Virus record (IMG/VR): IMGVR_UViG_3300025141_000483
Location: 1 to 30,912 of that record
Direction: 5' to 3' (one strand)
DNA length: 30,912 bases
From: a virus
Shown: in pieces, positions 1 through 6,514 of the stretch
Position numbering within the stretch: the stretch's first letter is position 1
Layout of the letters: every line of letters begins with the position of its first letter
Made by a program: the position numbers and the translations under genes
Notes under the pieces: model-generated
The model's input: the letters and a program-made list of their open reading frames with translations, nothing else
Told to the model about the DNA's origin: nothing
The model's database searches: none

Positions 1-2
1 AA

Positions 3-104
3 CATAATTTAGATATTATTGATTATTTAAATGATGATGATACTAAACAATTTTTAGAATTAGAATATGAATTAGGTTATAGTGATTATAATCCAATACA
101 TTAA
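3..104 (+). CDS. C-terminal end of an unidentified protein (partial)
   Basis: An open frame enters from the left edge and ends at TAA 102-104, giving the last 33 residues of a protein. The visible part is acidic and rich in Asp, Leu and Tyr (it ends ELGYSDYNPIH). Its stop lies 26 bases before the start of the next plus-strand gene, which has a strong ribosome binding site, so the two look like one operon running into the window. No family is recognisable from this fragment. Confidence 0.55.
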   Translation, partial: HNLDIIDYLNDDDTKQFLELEYELGYSDYNPIH

Positions 105-130
105 GGCACGATAAAGGAGGTAAAAAGAAA

Positions 131-274
131 ATGAAAACAGATGAAAGAATAGAAGAAATTTTCAAGGAGTTAGACATCTCTGGAGATATCTGCCCTTCGG
201 AAGATGTAGAAGATTATTGGAAAAGAAAATTGATTGAGGTATATGAAATTCACAAGCACTGGATAATTTTATGA
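131..274 (+). CDS. Small acidic protein of unknown function (47 aa)
   Basis: The ATG at 131 is preceded by a near-perfect Shine-Dalgarno sequence (AAAGGAGGT, 114-122), which decides the start. The 47-residue product is charged and probably mostly helical, with two Cys-free halves apart from one Cys near residue 21. No family was recognised. It ends 3 bases before the stop codon of the convergent minus-strand HTH gene, so the left edge of the window holds a tail-to-tail junction between a plus-strand block and the long minus-strand block. Confidence 0.6.
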   Translation: MKTDERIEEIFKELDISGDICPSEDVEDYWKRKLIEVYEIHKHWIIL

Positions 275-277
275 ATG

Positions 278-964
278 CTATTTCCCCATCTCTTTGACGA
301 ATTTCTTCTTTTTTATTTTTATTACATCTTGGTTTTCCATTCTTTTTAAAATGGAAGGCATTACCTTTGTTAGTTTAGCAGTCAAATCAACTACATTATA
401 AGTTACATTTAATTGTTTGTTTTGAAGTCGTCCTAATATGCTATCAACATGTTTAATCTGATTTAGAAGATGTTCCATCGCCTTTAATTGGACTTGATAG
501 GACTTTATTTTGACTGGGAATTTCTTCTTACAGTGTGGGCAATCGACTGATTTTTGGTCGAGTTCTGGGTCCCTCTTAATATCATATAGCAACATCCACC
601 CTTCCTCATTTAGATTTCTTACTTGACTAATTGTATCAAAATATTGTTGTGCTAATTTAGATTGCATTTTCTCATCTTCCTTATACACTTGAATTGCTTG
701 TTGTCCTCTCTTTCTGAAATAAGCACTTACTATATCTTTGGAAATGTTCTCACTATATTTGTATCCAATCTCTGAAGAAATAGCAGCATAAGAAAGTCCT
801 TTGGATTTCATCTTTAATATGTCTTCTTTTGCTTTGTCTGAAAGAGCATCTATTCTTGAATATCCTTTTGAAGTTTTTCCTCGTCCATCTATGGTTATTC
901 TATTTTTTTTATGTCCTTTTTTCTTAGGTTTATCGTCTATATGCCTATAAGGATTTTCAATCAT
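278..964 (-). CDS. Helix-turn-helix protein, possible terminase small subunit
   Basis: A 228-residue basic protein. The N-terminus is Lys/Arg-rich. Residues about 41-84 (LSDKAKEDILKMKSKGLSYA and on) resemble a resolvase/terminase-type helix-turn-helix for site recognition. A single CPHC pair at residues 142-145 could form half of a zinc site or a dimer-bridging site. The last third is helical and Lys-rich. It is the last gene of the left minus-strand module, directly downstream of the RusA-like resolvase. An N-terminal HTH, a helical middle and a basic tail fit a small terminase subunit, and no other gene here fills that role, but it lies far from the large subunit at 23462-24874. It could equally be a virus-specific DNA-binding regulator. 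Confidence 0.6.
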   Translation of the reverse strand: MIENPYRHIDDKPKKKGHKKNRITIDGRGKTSKGYSRIDALSDKAKEDILKMKSKGLSYAAISSEIGYKYSENISKDIVSAYFRKRGQQAIQVYKEDEKMQSKLAQQYFDTISQVRNLNEEGWMLLYDIKRDPELDQKSVDCPHCKKKFPVKIKSYQVQLKAMEHLLNQIKHVDSILGRLQNKQLNVTYNVVDLTAKLTKVMPSILKRMENQDVIKIKKKKFVKEMGK

Positions 965-984
965 ATGTTACTAACGAGTAACTA

Positions 985-1359
985 CTATTTATAGTTTTCT
1001 ATGATTTCAACTTCACAGCGGGGATTTTCCTTATCAATCTCTCCGAATTGTCCTATAATCTTCTTAACTATCTTGTAATCATCATCTTCTATATTTCCAT
1101 TCTCTATTAGAGCGTCTGCTGTGAATTTATCTATCACTGCTAATGAATTTCCAATATCTCTCCTTATCTTGTTTGGATAATAGAATGTATAAATTAGAGT
1201 TACTTCTCCATTTAGTTTCTTATCTGGGATTGCTATTTGTTCTTTGAATGTGGATTTCAATTTGTTAGATAAATGATAATGCCAATTCCTATATCCATTT
1301 TGATTAAGCCAATAATTCTTCTTTCCAACTTTCAAGTATAACGGAACAGCAAACTTCAT
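985..1359 (-). CDS. rusA: RusA-like Holliday junction resolvase
   Basis: A 124-residue protein, close to the usual length of RusA endonucleases (about 120). It carries the family signature: a hydrophobic strand (LIYTFYYPN, residues 55-63) followed by RRDIGNSLAVIDKFTADAL and then ENGNIEDDDYKIVKK. These supply the conserved Asp/Asn cluster (D68, N71, D77), a later Asp (D82) and the acidic turn at 91-94 that bind metal in RusA. RusA homodimers cut four-way junctions symmetrically, and tailed viruses use them to resolve branched replication intermediates before packaging. The start ATG overlaps the stop of the upstream zinc-ribbon gene (ATGA), so the two are translationally coupled. Confidence 0.8.
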   Translation of the reverse strand: MKFAVPLYLKVGKKNYWLNQNGYRNWHYHLSNKLKSTFKEQIAIPDKKLNGEVTLIYTFYYPNKIRRDIGNSLAVIDKFTADALIENGNIEDDDYKIVKKIIGQFGEIDKENPRCEVEIIENYK

Positions 1360-1526
1360 TTTCTAAAAGGACTAAAACTATCTTCTTCGTGTATTATCTT
1401 TCCTTTTGATTTTCTCATAAATCCTTTAATCTTAATAAAACAATTCTTACATACAATTAAAGTCTTTCCATCTTGTTCAGTTTCATATAACATTTCTGCT
1501 TTCTCTTGACATTTTTCACAAATCAT
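1356..1526 (-). CDS. Small zinc-ribbon protein (56 aa)
   Basis: This short gene has ATG 1526 overlapping the upstream stop as ATGA and its own stop overlapping the RusA start as ATGA. The product begins MICEKCQEKAEM and has a second Cys pair (VCKNCF) about 20 residues on, so it has the C-x2-C ... C-x2-C layout of a rubredoxin-like zinc ribbon, followed by a basic tail (KGFMRKSKGK). Such mini-ribbons usually bind nucleic acid or a partner protein. The double stop/start overlap strongly supports that it is translated. Function is unknown; its neighbours suggest DNA recombination or nuclease work. Confidence 0.75.
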   Translation of the reverse strand: MICEKCQEKAEMLYETEQDGKTLIVCKNCFIKIKGFMRKSKGKIIHEEDSFSPFRK

Positions 1527-1930
1527 ACTACATATTTCTCCAACACTTTATTTAAAGATTTTATAGGGTCTTTGGTTTTGGACTTCTTCCATTCCTTTTT
1601 CACTTCTTTTAGATTAACTATAATTAAATTAGTGTCTTCATATCTTTTTTCCATTTTAGACAACCAATGGGGTGACATCGCTTCCTGTAATTCATAGTTG
1701 TAGAAATTGACTGGTTTCCTAAAATTTTCTCTCATTACCATTTGAATATCTGGAAAGTTATTATCTAATTCTCTTATACTATGTTCTGTATAGATTTGAC
1801 AATTATTTATGTTTGGGTGTTTCCTTCTTAGTTGTCTTACTAATAGAAGTTTAATTATATCGTGTAAGTCGACAGCTTCATTAAAATTCCTCATTGCTAT
1901 TTTATTGTTCTTGGTGTAGTTTATCTGCAT
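1523..1930 (-). CDS. Possible PD-(D/E)XK-type nuclease
   Basis: 135 residues from ATG 1930; an in-frame TTG at 1960 would add ten residues. After a helical N-terminal half the protein has NNFPDIQMVM, a spacer, then NFYNYELQEAMSPHW, a helix and the strand TNLIIVNLK. The order strand-PD, strand-ExQ, helix, hydrophobic strand is that of restriction-endonuclease-fold enzymes, with E-L-Q standing where E-x-K is commoner. This assignment rests on motif spacing only and is tentative. The C-terminus is Lys-rich. Its stop overlaps the start of the zinc-ribbon gene, placing it in the same coupled cluster as the RusA-like resolvase. Confidence 0.5.
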   Translation of the reverse strand: MQINYTKNNKIAMRNFNEAVDLHDIIKLLLVRQLRRKHPNINNCQIYTEHSIRELDNNFPDIQMVMRENFRKPVNFYNYELQEAMSPHWLSKMEKRYEDTNLIIVNLKEVKKEWKKSKTKDPIKSLNKVLEKYVV

Positions 1931-2051
1931 CTTTGTAATTTGAATATAAGAATTGGACAACTTCGTGTGTTGTTTTCAAACCTAACTCGTATTTTAGAGT
2001 CATTAGCTTGTTTCTTAATTCTTTAGTTGATTTTAGTGTTGTGTATTCCAT
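1902..2051 (-). CDS. Small overlapping ORF (49 aa), hypothetical
   Basis: An open frame from ATG 2051 to TAA 1904-1902 bridges the 60-base gap between the zinc-ribbon protein ending at 2023 and the putative nuclease. It overlaps the former by 29 bases and the latter by 29 bases if the latter starts at 1930. The product begins MEYTTLKSTKELRNKLMTLK and is amphipathic and helical. Every other gene in this stretch is linked to its neighbour by overlap, so a gene filling this gap is expected. No strong Shine-Dalgarno sequence is visible, hence the modest confidence. Confidence 0.45.
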   Translation of the reverse strand: MEYTTLKSTKELRNKLMTLKYELGLKTTHEVVQFLYSNYKDADKLHQEQ

Positions 2052-2463
2052 CGTTTTGATTTACGAACATTTGAATATCATCTTTGAAGTCTGATAATCT
2101 TCCGTTGTAAGTGTGAGTGTGAATTGAGTTCAAATACTTTTCTATTGGAAAGTTGAGTATCCTTTCGTCCGTTTTAATTTGGATATTCTTTACTCCCATT
2201 CCTTGAACTTTCAGTAAGATATCTTTGCTTACACCATAACCATTAAATTTTCTCATTAAATGCTTTGAGTTTCTTCGAGTATAAAATGTATCACCCATAA
2301 CCTTTCCAACATAGTTCCCATTAAATTTAATCTCTTTTTCAAAACCTCCTAATTGGATTGGGCTAATTGAGTGAACATAATTACATCTAAAACAAAAATA
2401 ATCCTGAGTATCCATATTCTTCTTATATCTTGTTGAATTACAAGCAGGACATTTATCTACCAT
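2023..2463 (-). CDS. Zinc-ribbon protein of unknown function
   Basis: 146 residues from ATG 2463, chosen because GGAG lies just upstream and it starts directly with the ribbon; an upstream ATG at 2493 would extend deep into the SWIM gene. The N-terminus has four cysteines as CPAC ... CFRC with 15 residues between the pairs, a classic zinc ribbon like those in primases, transcription factors and transposases. A conserved-looking domain follows (GDTFYTRRNSKHLMRKFNGY, then a GV-K-I strand), which I do not recognise. It overlaps the SWIM gene by 11 bases. A role in nucleic-acid binding within the left module is an inference. Confidence 0.65.
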   Translation of the reverse strand: MVDKCPACNSTRYKKNMDTQDYFCFRCNYVHSISPIQLGGFEKEIKFNGNYVGKVMGDTFYTRRNSKHLMRKFNGYGVSKDILLKVQGMGVKNIQIKTDERILNFPIEKYLNSIHTHTYNGRLSDFKDDIQMFVNQNDGIHNTKIN

Positions 2464-2695
2464 TTGGCTCCGTAAGTAAGTTAATTCCAGCACAGATATG
2501 CTTACACAAAGTTCCGGGATATAGGCTTCCGTGTTGACAAGTGCAGCTGAAGTCCAATTTAGAATATTTTATTGGCTTGTAAAAGAAAACTACTTCTTGT
2601 TCTCCTATCTTTAAAAATATCTTACTATCAGTTTTGAGTTCAATCTTTGTGTCTTTAATCAAATCTTTTGCGTTGTTAAATATATTCATTCTCAT
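2453..2695 (-). CDS. SWIM zinc-finger protein (80 aa)
   Basis: The C-terminal half contains FSCTCQHGSLYPGTLCKHIC, which fits the SWIM consensus C-x-C-x(n)-C-x-H with n = 10, followed by the usual hydrophobic helix (AGINLL). SWIM domains bind DNA or proteins and occur in MuDR transposases, SNF2 helicases and archaeal proteins. Here the finger stands almost alone after a short beta-rich lead (IELKTDSKIFLKIGEQEVVF), as in small archaeal SWIM proteins. ATG 2695 is the first Met. The 3' end overlaps the downstream zinc-ribbon gene by 11 bases. A role as DNA-binding adaptor to the neighbouring nuclease-like proteins is inferred. Confidence 0.75.
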   Translation of the reverse strand: MRMNIFNNAKDLIKDTKIELKTDSKIFLKIGEQEVVFFYKPIKYSKLDFSCTCQHGSLYPGTLCKHICAGINLLTEPNGR

Positions 2696-2761
2696 GGTTA
2701 AAATTCAAGAAGGAGGGCGAACAAGGAATGGATAAATCCTTATCTCATAAGCAGATTATGC

Positions 2762-3184
2762 CTATTTAGAAACCTCTCCATCTTGAGCGTATTTTGCGAA
2801 AATCTCGGCGTGTGCTATAATCTGAGTTGAGGAGATTAATCCTTTTAGATTGTCTTTGTTAAGTTCGAATAGTTTAAGTGCTGAGTTTAGACATGCTAAT
2901 CTTGTAATTTGTTTTTGTTTTTCTGCAAAATCCACCCTACTTTGACCATATTTTAATGCTTGTTGCACTGGCGCTTTGAATGGAGGTTTAGAAAATCCAC
3001 CACCATCACTTTGTTTCATTTTAACGAATACAACTTTATCTTCTCTAATACTAATCTCTGCCTTTCCTTTTTTAACCCAATCAAATTTAACATTGTCTGC
3101 TACATTCAACCAGTTCTCCATTGTGCCGTTGTCGAATAGAATACTTCTCTTTTCAACACTTACTGCTTTTATTTCTCCATCCAT
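2762..3184 (-). CDS. Possible single-stranded DNA-binding-like protein
   Basis: 140 residues. The first 55 residues are strand-rich with a small-barrel look (MDGEIKAVSVEKRSILFDNG, then FDWVKKGKAEISIREDKVVF). A Gly/Pro/Lys linker follows (SDGGGFSKPPFK) and then a helical C-terminal half. An OB-like barrel, a flexible linker and helices would suit an ssDNA-binding or annealing accessory protein, but no diagnostic motif is present. It is the first gene after a clear leaderless promoter, and leads the zinc-finger/nuclease/RusA cluster, which supports a DNA-metabolism role. Treat the function as a guess and the gene as secure. Confidence 0.7.
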   Translation of the reverse strand: MDGEIKAVSVEKRSILFDNGTMENWLNVADNVKFDWVKKGKAEISIREDKVVFVKMKQSDGGGFSKPPFKAPVQQALKYGQSRVDFAEKQKQITRLACLNSALKLFELNKDNLKGLISSTQIIAHAEIFAKYAQDGEVSK

Positions 3185-3195
3185 GTTATTTCTAA

Positions 3196-3220
3196 GTCTT
3201 ATATATATTTAAACCTTTCG
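3196..3220 (-). promoter_or_regulatory. Archaeal BRE/TATA promoter, leaderless
   Basis: On the minus strand CCGAAAGG is followed directly by TTTAAATATATAT, a textbook BRE plus TATA box. The TATA centre lies about 24 bases before ATG 3184, so transcription should begin at or next to the start codon. Confidence 0.75.
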
Positions 3221-3228
3221 GTTATAAA

Positions 3229-3483
3229 TTAGTAGTCGTCGTCATCTTGACAAACTTCCCAGATACCTACACCACTTGTTTCCTTAATTGTTCCTTCGTC
3301 TTCTAATCTTTTAATCCAAAATTTGTAGTATTTTTGTTTTAGACTTGGATTGAGAAATCTTCGGCCCATCCAACCCTGTGTGTATCTATTTTTAAGTAGC
3401 CATAGTTCATCTATTGAGATGAAATGCTTCTCTTTTACTTTCTTTCTAAATTGGTTAAATGCTTTCTTTTCGATTAATGTCAT
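3229..3483 (-). CDS. Winged-helix-like small protein (84 aa)
   Basis: An 84-residue protein starting with ATGA overlap on the stop of the upstream winged-helix gene, so the two are co-translated. The order of a helix (FRKKVKEKHFISIDELWLL), a basic aromatic segment (RYTQGWMGRRF) and a helix leading into a likely wing (FWIKRLEDEGTIKETSGVGI) resembles a winged-helix DNA-binding fold. It ends with an acidic tail (DDDDY). Together with the preceding gene it probably forms a small transcription-regulator pair; the target is unknown. Confidence 0.6.
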   Translation of the reverse strand: MTLIEKKAFNQFRKKVKEKHFISIDELWLLKNRYTQGWMGRRFLNPSLKQKYYKFWIKRLEDEGTIKETSGVGIWEVCQDDDDY

Positions 3484-3827
3484 TTCATATACTTCTCAAA
3501 TGCCTGCTCTCCGGCAAGAGTTAAGAGATAATAATTTCTTCTTTTGTTCTTTCCTACATTTCTTTGGAATAGTTCTATCATCTTTGTATCTAATAATTGT
3601 TTGACATGATTTGTTAATGTGTTGTGATGTATAGGCACAGATTTATTTGAATAAATCCTTCTCAAATCTGGGATTGAAAGTGGTAGTGAAGTTAGATAAA
3701 AATGCTTCAAAGTCTGCCAAATCCTTGAATTTGGGGAAAGATTTAAATAGATTACACAATTTTCATTGTTGTTATATCTACTGTTTTGGAATAATAAGTT
3801 TTGTATTTCGCTGTGTTGTTTTTTCAT
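3480..3827 (-). CDS. Winged-helix transcriptional regulator
   Basis: 115 residues. Residues about 38-110 fit a winged helix: a first helix (WQTLKHFYLT), SIPDLRRIYSNKS, the recognition helix region (HHNTLTNHVKQLLDTKMIEL) and a wing ending in NYYLLTLAGEQAF, which matches the strand-turn-helix typical of MarR/PadR/ArsR-like archaeal regulators. The N-terminal 35 residues are polar. It sits first in a two-gene unit after a 180-base gap that carries a candidate promoter. It likely controls viral transcription; whether of its own or other promoters cannot be seen. Confidence 0.7.
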   Translation of the reverse strand: MKKQHSEIQNLLFQNSRYNNNENCVIYLNLSPNSRIWQTLKHFYLTSLPLSIPDLRRIYSNKSVPIHHNTLTNHVKQLLDTKMIELFQRNVGKNKRRNYYLLTLAGEQAFEKYMK

Positions 3828-3944
3828 TTTATTTAAAAAATCCCCTCTTTCTTTTTTTCATTAGATATTATAGTTACCACTAAGATTTCGAGAAGGAAAG
3901 GAAAACTTCTCTTTTTAACCTTATGAATTTAGTTTATATAACAA

Positions 3945-4003
3945 CAAGAGAAATTCGTTGAACAACTCTTGCCCTTTTACTAACAAACACCACTATTTAA
4001 ATG
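3945..4003 (-). promoter_or_regulatory. Candidate promoter and leader hairpin before the winged-helix gene
   Basis: The 183-base gap 3828-4010 has a TATA-like TTTAAATAG on the minus strand (about 4001-3993). Some 25 bases later, near the expected transcript start, lies the inverted repeat CAAGAG-N15-CTCTTG (3972-3946). The winged-helix ATG is over 100 bases further on, so a structured leader is possible. A run of AAAGAGGGGA lies about 17 bases before that ATG as a weak ribosome binding site. Nothing else is recognisable in the gap. Confidence 0.35.
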
Positions 4004-4010
4004 TTTGGAG

Positions 4011-4373
4011 TTAAAGTTCTCCTTCATCAACATATTCGTCCATACTTGCCCATCTTGTCCATATCATTTTCTCACTATTCAAAGAATAGAAGTGTCTGTC
4101 TAAATATAGCGTTGTTTCTTTCATAGAGCCGTCCTGTCGAGCTGTTTTAATCTGTAAGATGTCTGGTATCTCATCTTTCTCATAAAAGTGTTTTTCCATA
4201 GGAACTCGGACCTGCATCAATCTTTCTAAATTACTTTCAATTAACATATCAAAATCTTCTTTTCTAATCATATAAACTAAAGCTTCTTCTTCCATTCTAT
4301 TAATTGGAAATGTGCCTTTATACAATGGTTTGTCTTTTTCCCAATAGGCACTCCCAATTCCTATATTCCTCAT
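4011..4373 (-). CDS. Hypothetical protein (120 aa)
   Basis: A 120-residue mixed alpha/beta protein with no recognised motif. The start is decided by GGAAGGT about 9 bases before ATG 4373. The sequence is soluble-looking, with several aromatic and acidic stretches (FPINRMEEEALVYMIRKEDF; WTRWASMDEYVDEGEL at the end). It is the last of four overlapping genes following the metallophosphoesterase and may be an accessory of that unit. Confidence 0.65.
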   Translation of the reverse strand: MRNIGIGSAYWEKDKPLYKGTFPINRMEEEALVYMIRKEDFDMLIESNLERLMQVRVPMEKHFYEKDEIPDILQIKTARQDGSMKETTLYLDRHFYSLNSEKMIWTRWASMDEYVDEGEL

Positions 4374-4669
4374 TTGCTTTTTACCTTCCTATATATATTA
4401 TAATCCACTATGTTTGCGAGTGGAATAACAACATAATCAATATCCCTATCATCTCCTTTTCCAGCTTCTATTTCGTTATATAGAACATAAGCGAAGTCAT
4501 CGTGCTTGTAGTATTTACCAGTAGTATGAAATGCTGTTAATAATTCAGTTGGAGAAGTGGTTTCTAACTCGCTTAGTGTCCCTCTTGTTTCCGACGTAAT
4601 ATCCAACCATATTATTTCATATATTACATCTCTTTTAGTTAATGCCTTGATTTGTTTTTGGTTCATCAT
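4370..4669 (-). CDS. Hypothetical protein (99 aa)
   Basis: 99 residues, starting at ATGATG with AAAGGAG about 5 bases upstream and overlapping the previous gene by 35 bases; its stop overlaps the next start. The product has strand-like segments (DVIYEIIWLDI, DYVVIPLANIVDYNIYRKV) around a polar middle. No family was recognised. The tight overlaps place it in the metallophosphoesterase transcription unit. Confidence 0.65.
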   Translation of the reverse strand: MMNQKQIKALTKRDVIYEIIWLDITSETRGTLSELETTSPTELLTAFHTTGKYYKHDDFAYVLYNEIEAGKGDDRDIDYVVIPLANIVDYNIYRKVKSK

Positions 4670-4967
4670 ATTTCTCCTTTGCTTGAGCCCTTAAATCATT
4701 TTCGGTTAGACTTGGGACTACTTTGCTTGGTTTATTATAAAAAAATTCCAGATAATTTCTTCGCCACTCATTACACTTGTTAGAAAATGAAGTTCCATCT
4801 GGAGCATCGTGATAGATATTTTCCTCGTGTAACCCTCTCAACTCCCACTCATAAATTGATAATCTGAAAGCATAATCCAATATTCTCGAGTAATCTCCAC
4901 CACTATACATCTCTTTAACTTTTTTTTCAAGAGTTCTCATATTTTTAGGGGTTGCTTTCTTAGTCAT
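4635..4967 (-). CDS. Hypothetical protein (110 aa)
   Basis: 110 residues, basic at the N-terminus (MTKKATPKNMRTLEKKVKEM) and helical throughout, with a Trp/Arg-rich centre (NKCNEWRRNYLEFFYNKPSK). ATG 4967 overlaps the metallophosphoesterase stop by 8 bases, so it is translationally coupled. No motif is recognised; it may be a small partner of the phosphoesterase. Confidence 0.65.
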   Translation of the reverse strand: MTKKATPKNMRTLEKKVKEMYSGGDYSRILDYAFRLSIYEWELRGLHEENIYHDAPDGTSFSNKCNEWRRNYLEFFYNKPSKVVPSLTENDLRAQAKEKYDEPKTNQGIN

Positions 4968-5808
4968 AGAACGGATAGAACGTTGGACTAAAATTCTCTA
5001 CACCTCTTTTTCCTGTATCAAAGTCCAATATCCAATACCCTTTATGTGCTGGTAATTTTTTTAGTTTCATAAATTGACTTTGCCCACAGAGAGTTCCCCC
5101 CTCTAATCCATGAACATTTCTAATGAACATATACAATGCTTTATGATAGTGCCCTTCCACAATTATTTGTGGTTTCTTTCCACCTTCCAAACTTTCAATT
5201 AATTTCTGTAATTTATAACTTGTAGCATATGCGCTACCATCTCCTGGGTGGAATAGTTTCATTACAACTCCTTTGGCTAATTTGACATCTGCTTCATCTT
5301 CTCCAAGAAATGTGAAGTTATCAAGTCGATGGTCTAATTCCGTTCCAACACAAACTCCACCATTATTTTTCTTCTTATACCACTGGTCGTGATTTCCAGT
5401 AATTCCATAAATATCAATTCCTTTGAAATGCCTCTCAAACAATTCAGTAGCATAATCGATTTGCTGATGGAAACCTACTTGTGCTAATTCGTAAATATGT
5501 CCGTCTCTTCCAGACATTCCCTCTAAAATATCTCCTGCGTGGTAAACATCTGTTATCTTTTTTCTCTTGAAGGTTTTTGCAGCGTGAATTAAAGCGCCCT
5601 CATCAAATTTCTCGTGCCCTATGTGAGTATCAGACAGAATTCCTATCCTTCTGTGGCCAGTTTTGGAATGATTATAAGTCCGATTAGAAACGTTTGATTT
5701 GCTTGGTTGTTTTAGAACAAGTCCTAATTCTCTGTTTGTTAAATTATATTTTTTAACAGTTTTCAAAATCCTCTTTTCTTCTGTAGATAATTTTTCTTCC
5801 AAACTCAT
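4960..5808 (-). CDS. Calcineurin-like metallophosphoesterase with N-terminal HTH-like segment
   Basis: 282 residues from ATG 5808; a GTG at 5832 would add eight. All metal-binding motifs of the calcineurin-like/Mre11 superfamily are present: SDTH (59-62), GD in HAGDILEG (92-93), GNHD (138-141) and GHYH (219-222), so it should be an active di-metal phosphoesterase or nuclease. The N-terminal 50 residues (TEEKRILKTVKKYNLTNREL) look like a helix-turn-helix, which would give it DNA binding. It lacks Mre11 capping-domain length. Comparable phage enzymes act as DNA nucleases or nucleotide/RNA phosphoesterases; the substrate here is not visible. It leads a four-gene overlapping unit. Confidence 0.85.
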   Translation of the reverse strand: MSLEEKLSTEEKRILKTVKKYNLTNRELGLVLKQPSKSNVSNRTYNHSKTGHRRIGILSDTHIGHEKFDEGALIHAAKTFKRKKITDVYHAGDILEGMSGRDGHIYELAQVGFHQQIDYATELFERHFKGIDIYGITGNHDQWYKKKNNGGVCVGTELDHRLDNFTFLGEDEADVKLAKGVVMKLFHPGDGSAYATSYKLQKLIESLEGGKKPQIIVEGHYHKALYMFIRNVHGLEGGTLCGQSQFMKLKKLPAHKGYWILDFDTGKRGVENFSPTFYPFYD

Positions 5809-5837
5809 AAAATCCCCAATATAATATATCACTTACA

Positions 5838-5855
5838 TTATATATATTTTACTAT
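5838..5855 (-). promoter_or_regulatory. TATA promoter of the phosphoesterase unit
   Basis: The minus strand reads AAAATATATATAATG just downstream of the oligo-T terminator. The TATA centre is near 5847, so a transcript would start about 5822 and the ATG at 5808 would have a short leader; the GTG at 5832 would lie upstream of the start site. This favours ATG 5808. AT-richness lowers specificity. Confidence 0.45.
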
Positions 5856-5861
5856 TATTTT

Positions 5862-5926
5862 TTAAAAAAAAAGAAACCTGCTTTTTAACGAGAGCAGGAA
5901 CTCGCAACCTAACTTTACAAAAGAAA
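5862..5926 (-). ncRNA. Possible short non-coding transcript (speculative)
   Basis: A TATA-like box (TTTAAATAG, 5953-5945) lies at the 3' end of the acidic membrane-protein gene. A transcript starting about 25 bases later would run roughly 60 bases to the oligo-T terminator, contains no meaningful ORF and could fold the CCTGCT/AGCAGG stem. It may just be a chance TATA in AT-rich DNA upstream of a normal terminator. Confidence 0.2.
5864..5898 (-). terminator. Hairpin plus oligo-T terminator
   Basis: On the minus strand a 6-bp stem CCTGCT / AGCAGG (5898-5893 with 5882-5877, 10-base loop) is followed by TTTC and nine T residues (5872-5864). It lies 58 bases after the stop of the acidic membrane-protein gene and ahead of the phosphoesterase promoter, as expected for the end of a transcript. 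Oligo-T alone terminates archaeal RNA polymerase; the stem may strengthen it. Confidence 0.65.
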
Positions 5927-5955
5927 CATTCTTTCGAAGTTCTACTATTTAAACT

Positions 5956-6429
5956 TTATGCTAGAACTGCTGAAACCACTGGAGTTTCGTCTTCTTCGTA
6001 ATCTACTTCTACGTCAAATGTTTGATAACATTTTTCGTCTGCATCATCCAAATACTTGAACTTAACAGAGTAAAATACAGAATAGTCTTCCCAGTCATCG
6101 TCATCAACACTAACTCCGAAATCTTTAAACCATTTCAATTCAATTTCATCTTCGTCATATTCAACTCCATCACATTCTAAATACAAACTATCTTCTTCAT
6201 ATTCATCAAGGAATTCGTCGTGTGCCGCATCTAAATACGTCGATTCAAAATCAAACTCTCCTTCCGTTTCTACTGTCTGATTAACATATTCAATAACTGT
6301 TATTACTTCTCCAGGAATTTCTACTTCTACTTCGTTGACTACTTCTCTTGGCATAAAACCATAGACCAATAGACCTCCAAGTATTAGTGCGCAGATTATT
6401 CCTACCCAAAAATCATTACTTTTTGCCAT
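5956..6429 (-). CDS. Membrane-anchored acidic surface protein
   Basis: 157 residues. A short basic/polar start (MAKSNDF) is followed by one hydrophobic helix (residues about 8-26, WVGIICALILGGLLVYGF) and then an outward-facing domain very rich in Asp and Glu (for example DEFLDEYEEDSLYLECDGVE and SVDDDDWEDY). It looks like a signal-anchored protein with a strand-rich acidic ectodomain containing two cysteines. The start is set by GGGAGGT seven bases before ATG 6429. It is monocistronic, between its own promoter and a terminator. Possible roles are host-surface modification or superinfection exclusion; none is proven by sequence. Confidence 0.7.
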   Translation of the reverse strand: MAKSNDFWVGIICALILGGLLVYGFMPREVVNEVEVEIPGEVITVIEYVNQTVETEGEFDFESTYLDAAHDEFLDEYEEDSLYLECDGVEYDEDEIELKWFKDFGVSVDDDDWEDYSVFYSVKFKYLDDADEKCYQTFDVEVDYEEDETPVVSAVLA

Positions 6430-6503
6430 CTTGTCTTACCTCCCTTGTGATTGTTAAGTTTGAGCTTATCGTCAGTTTAGTCATAAAAAGAGGTGTCATT
6501 TGA

Positions 6504-6512
6504 GTATTTAAG
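6504..6512 (-). promoter_or_regulatory. TATA box for the acidic membrane protein
   Basis: CTTAAATAC on the minus strand lies about 24 bases before an ATG at 6484 that opens a 22-codon leader ORF overlapping the real start at 6429. The message should therefore have a leader of about 55 bases carrying the GGGAGGT site used by the gene. Confidence 0.4.
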
Positions 6513-6514
6513 GA

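Noticed and set aside
967-982. Short hairpin GTTAC-TCGTTA-GTAAC between the RusA and HTH genes
   Set aside because: A 5-bp stem without an oligo-T tail in a gap between co-directional genes is too weak to call a terminator or operator.
3828-3861. Eleven-codon ORF just before the winged-helix gene
   Set aside because: It is very Lys/Arg-rich and short, with no supporting signal; a chance frame in AT-rich leader DNA is more likely.
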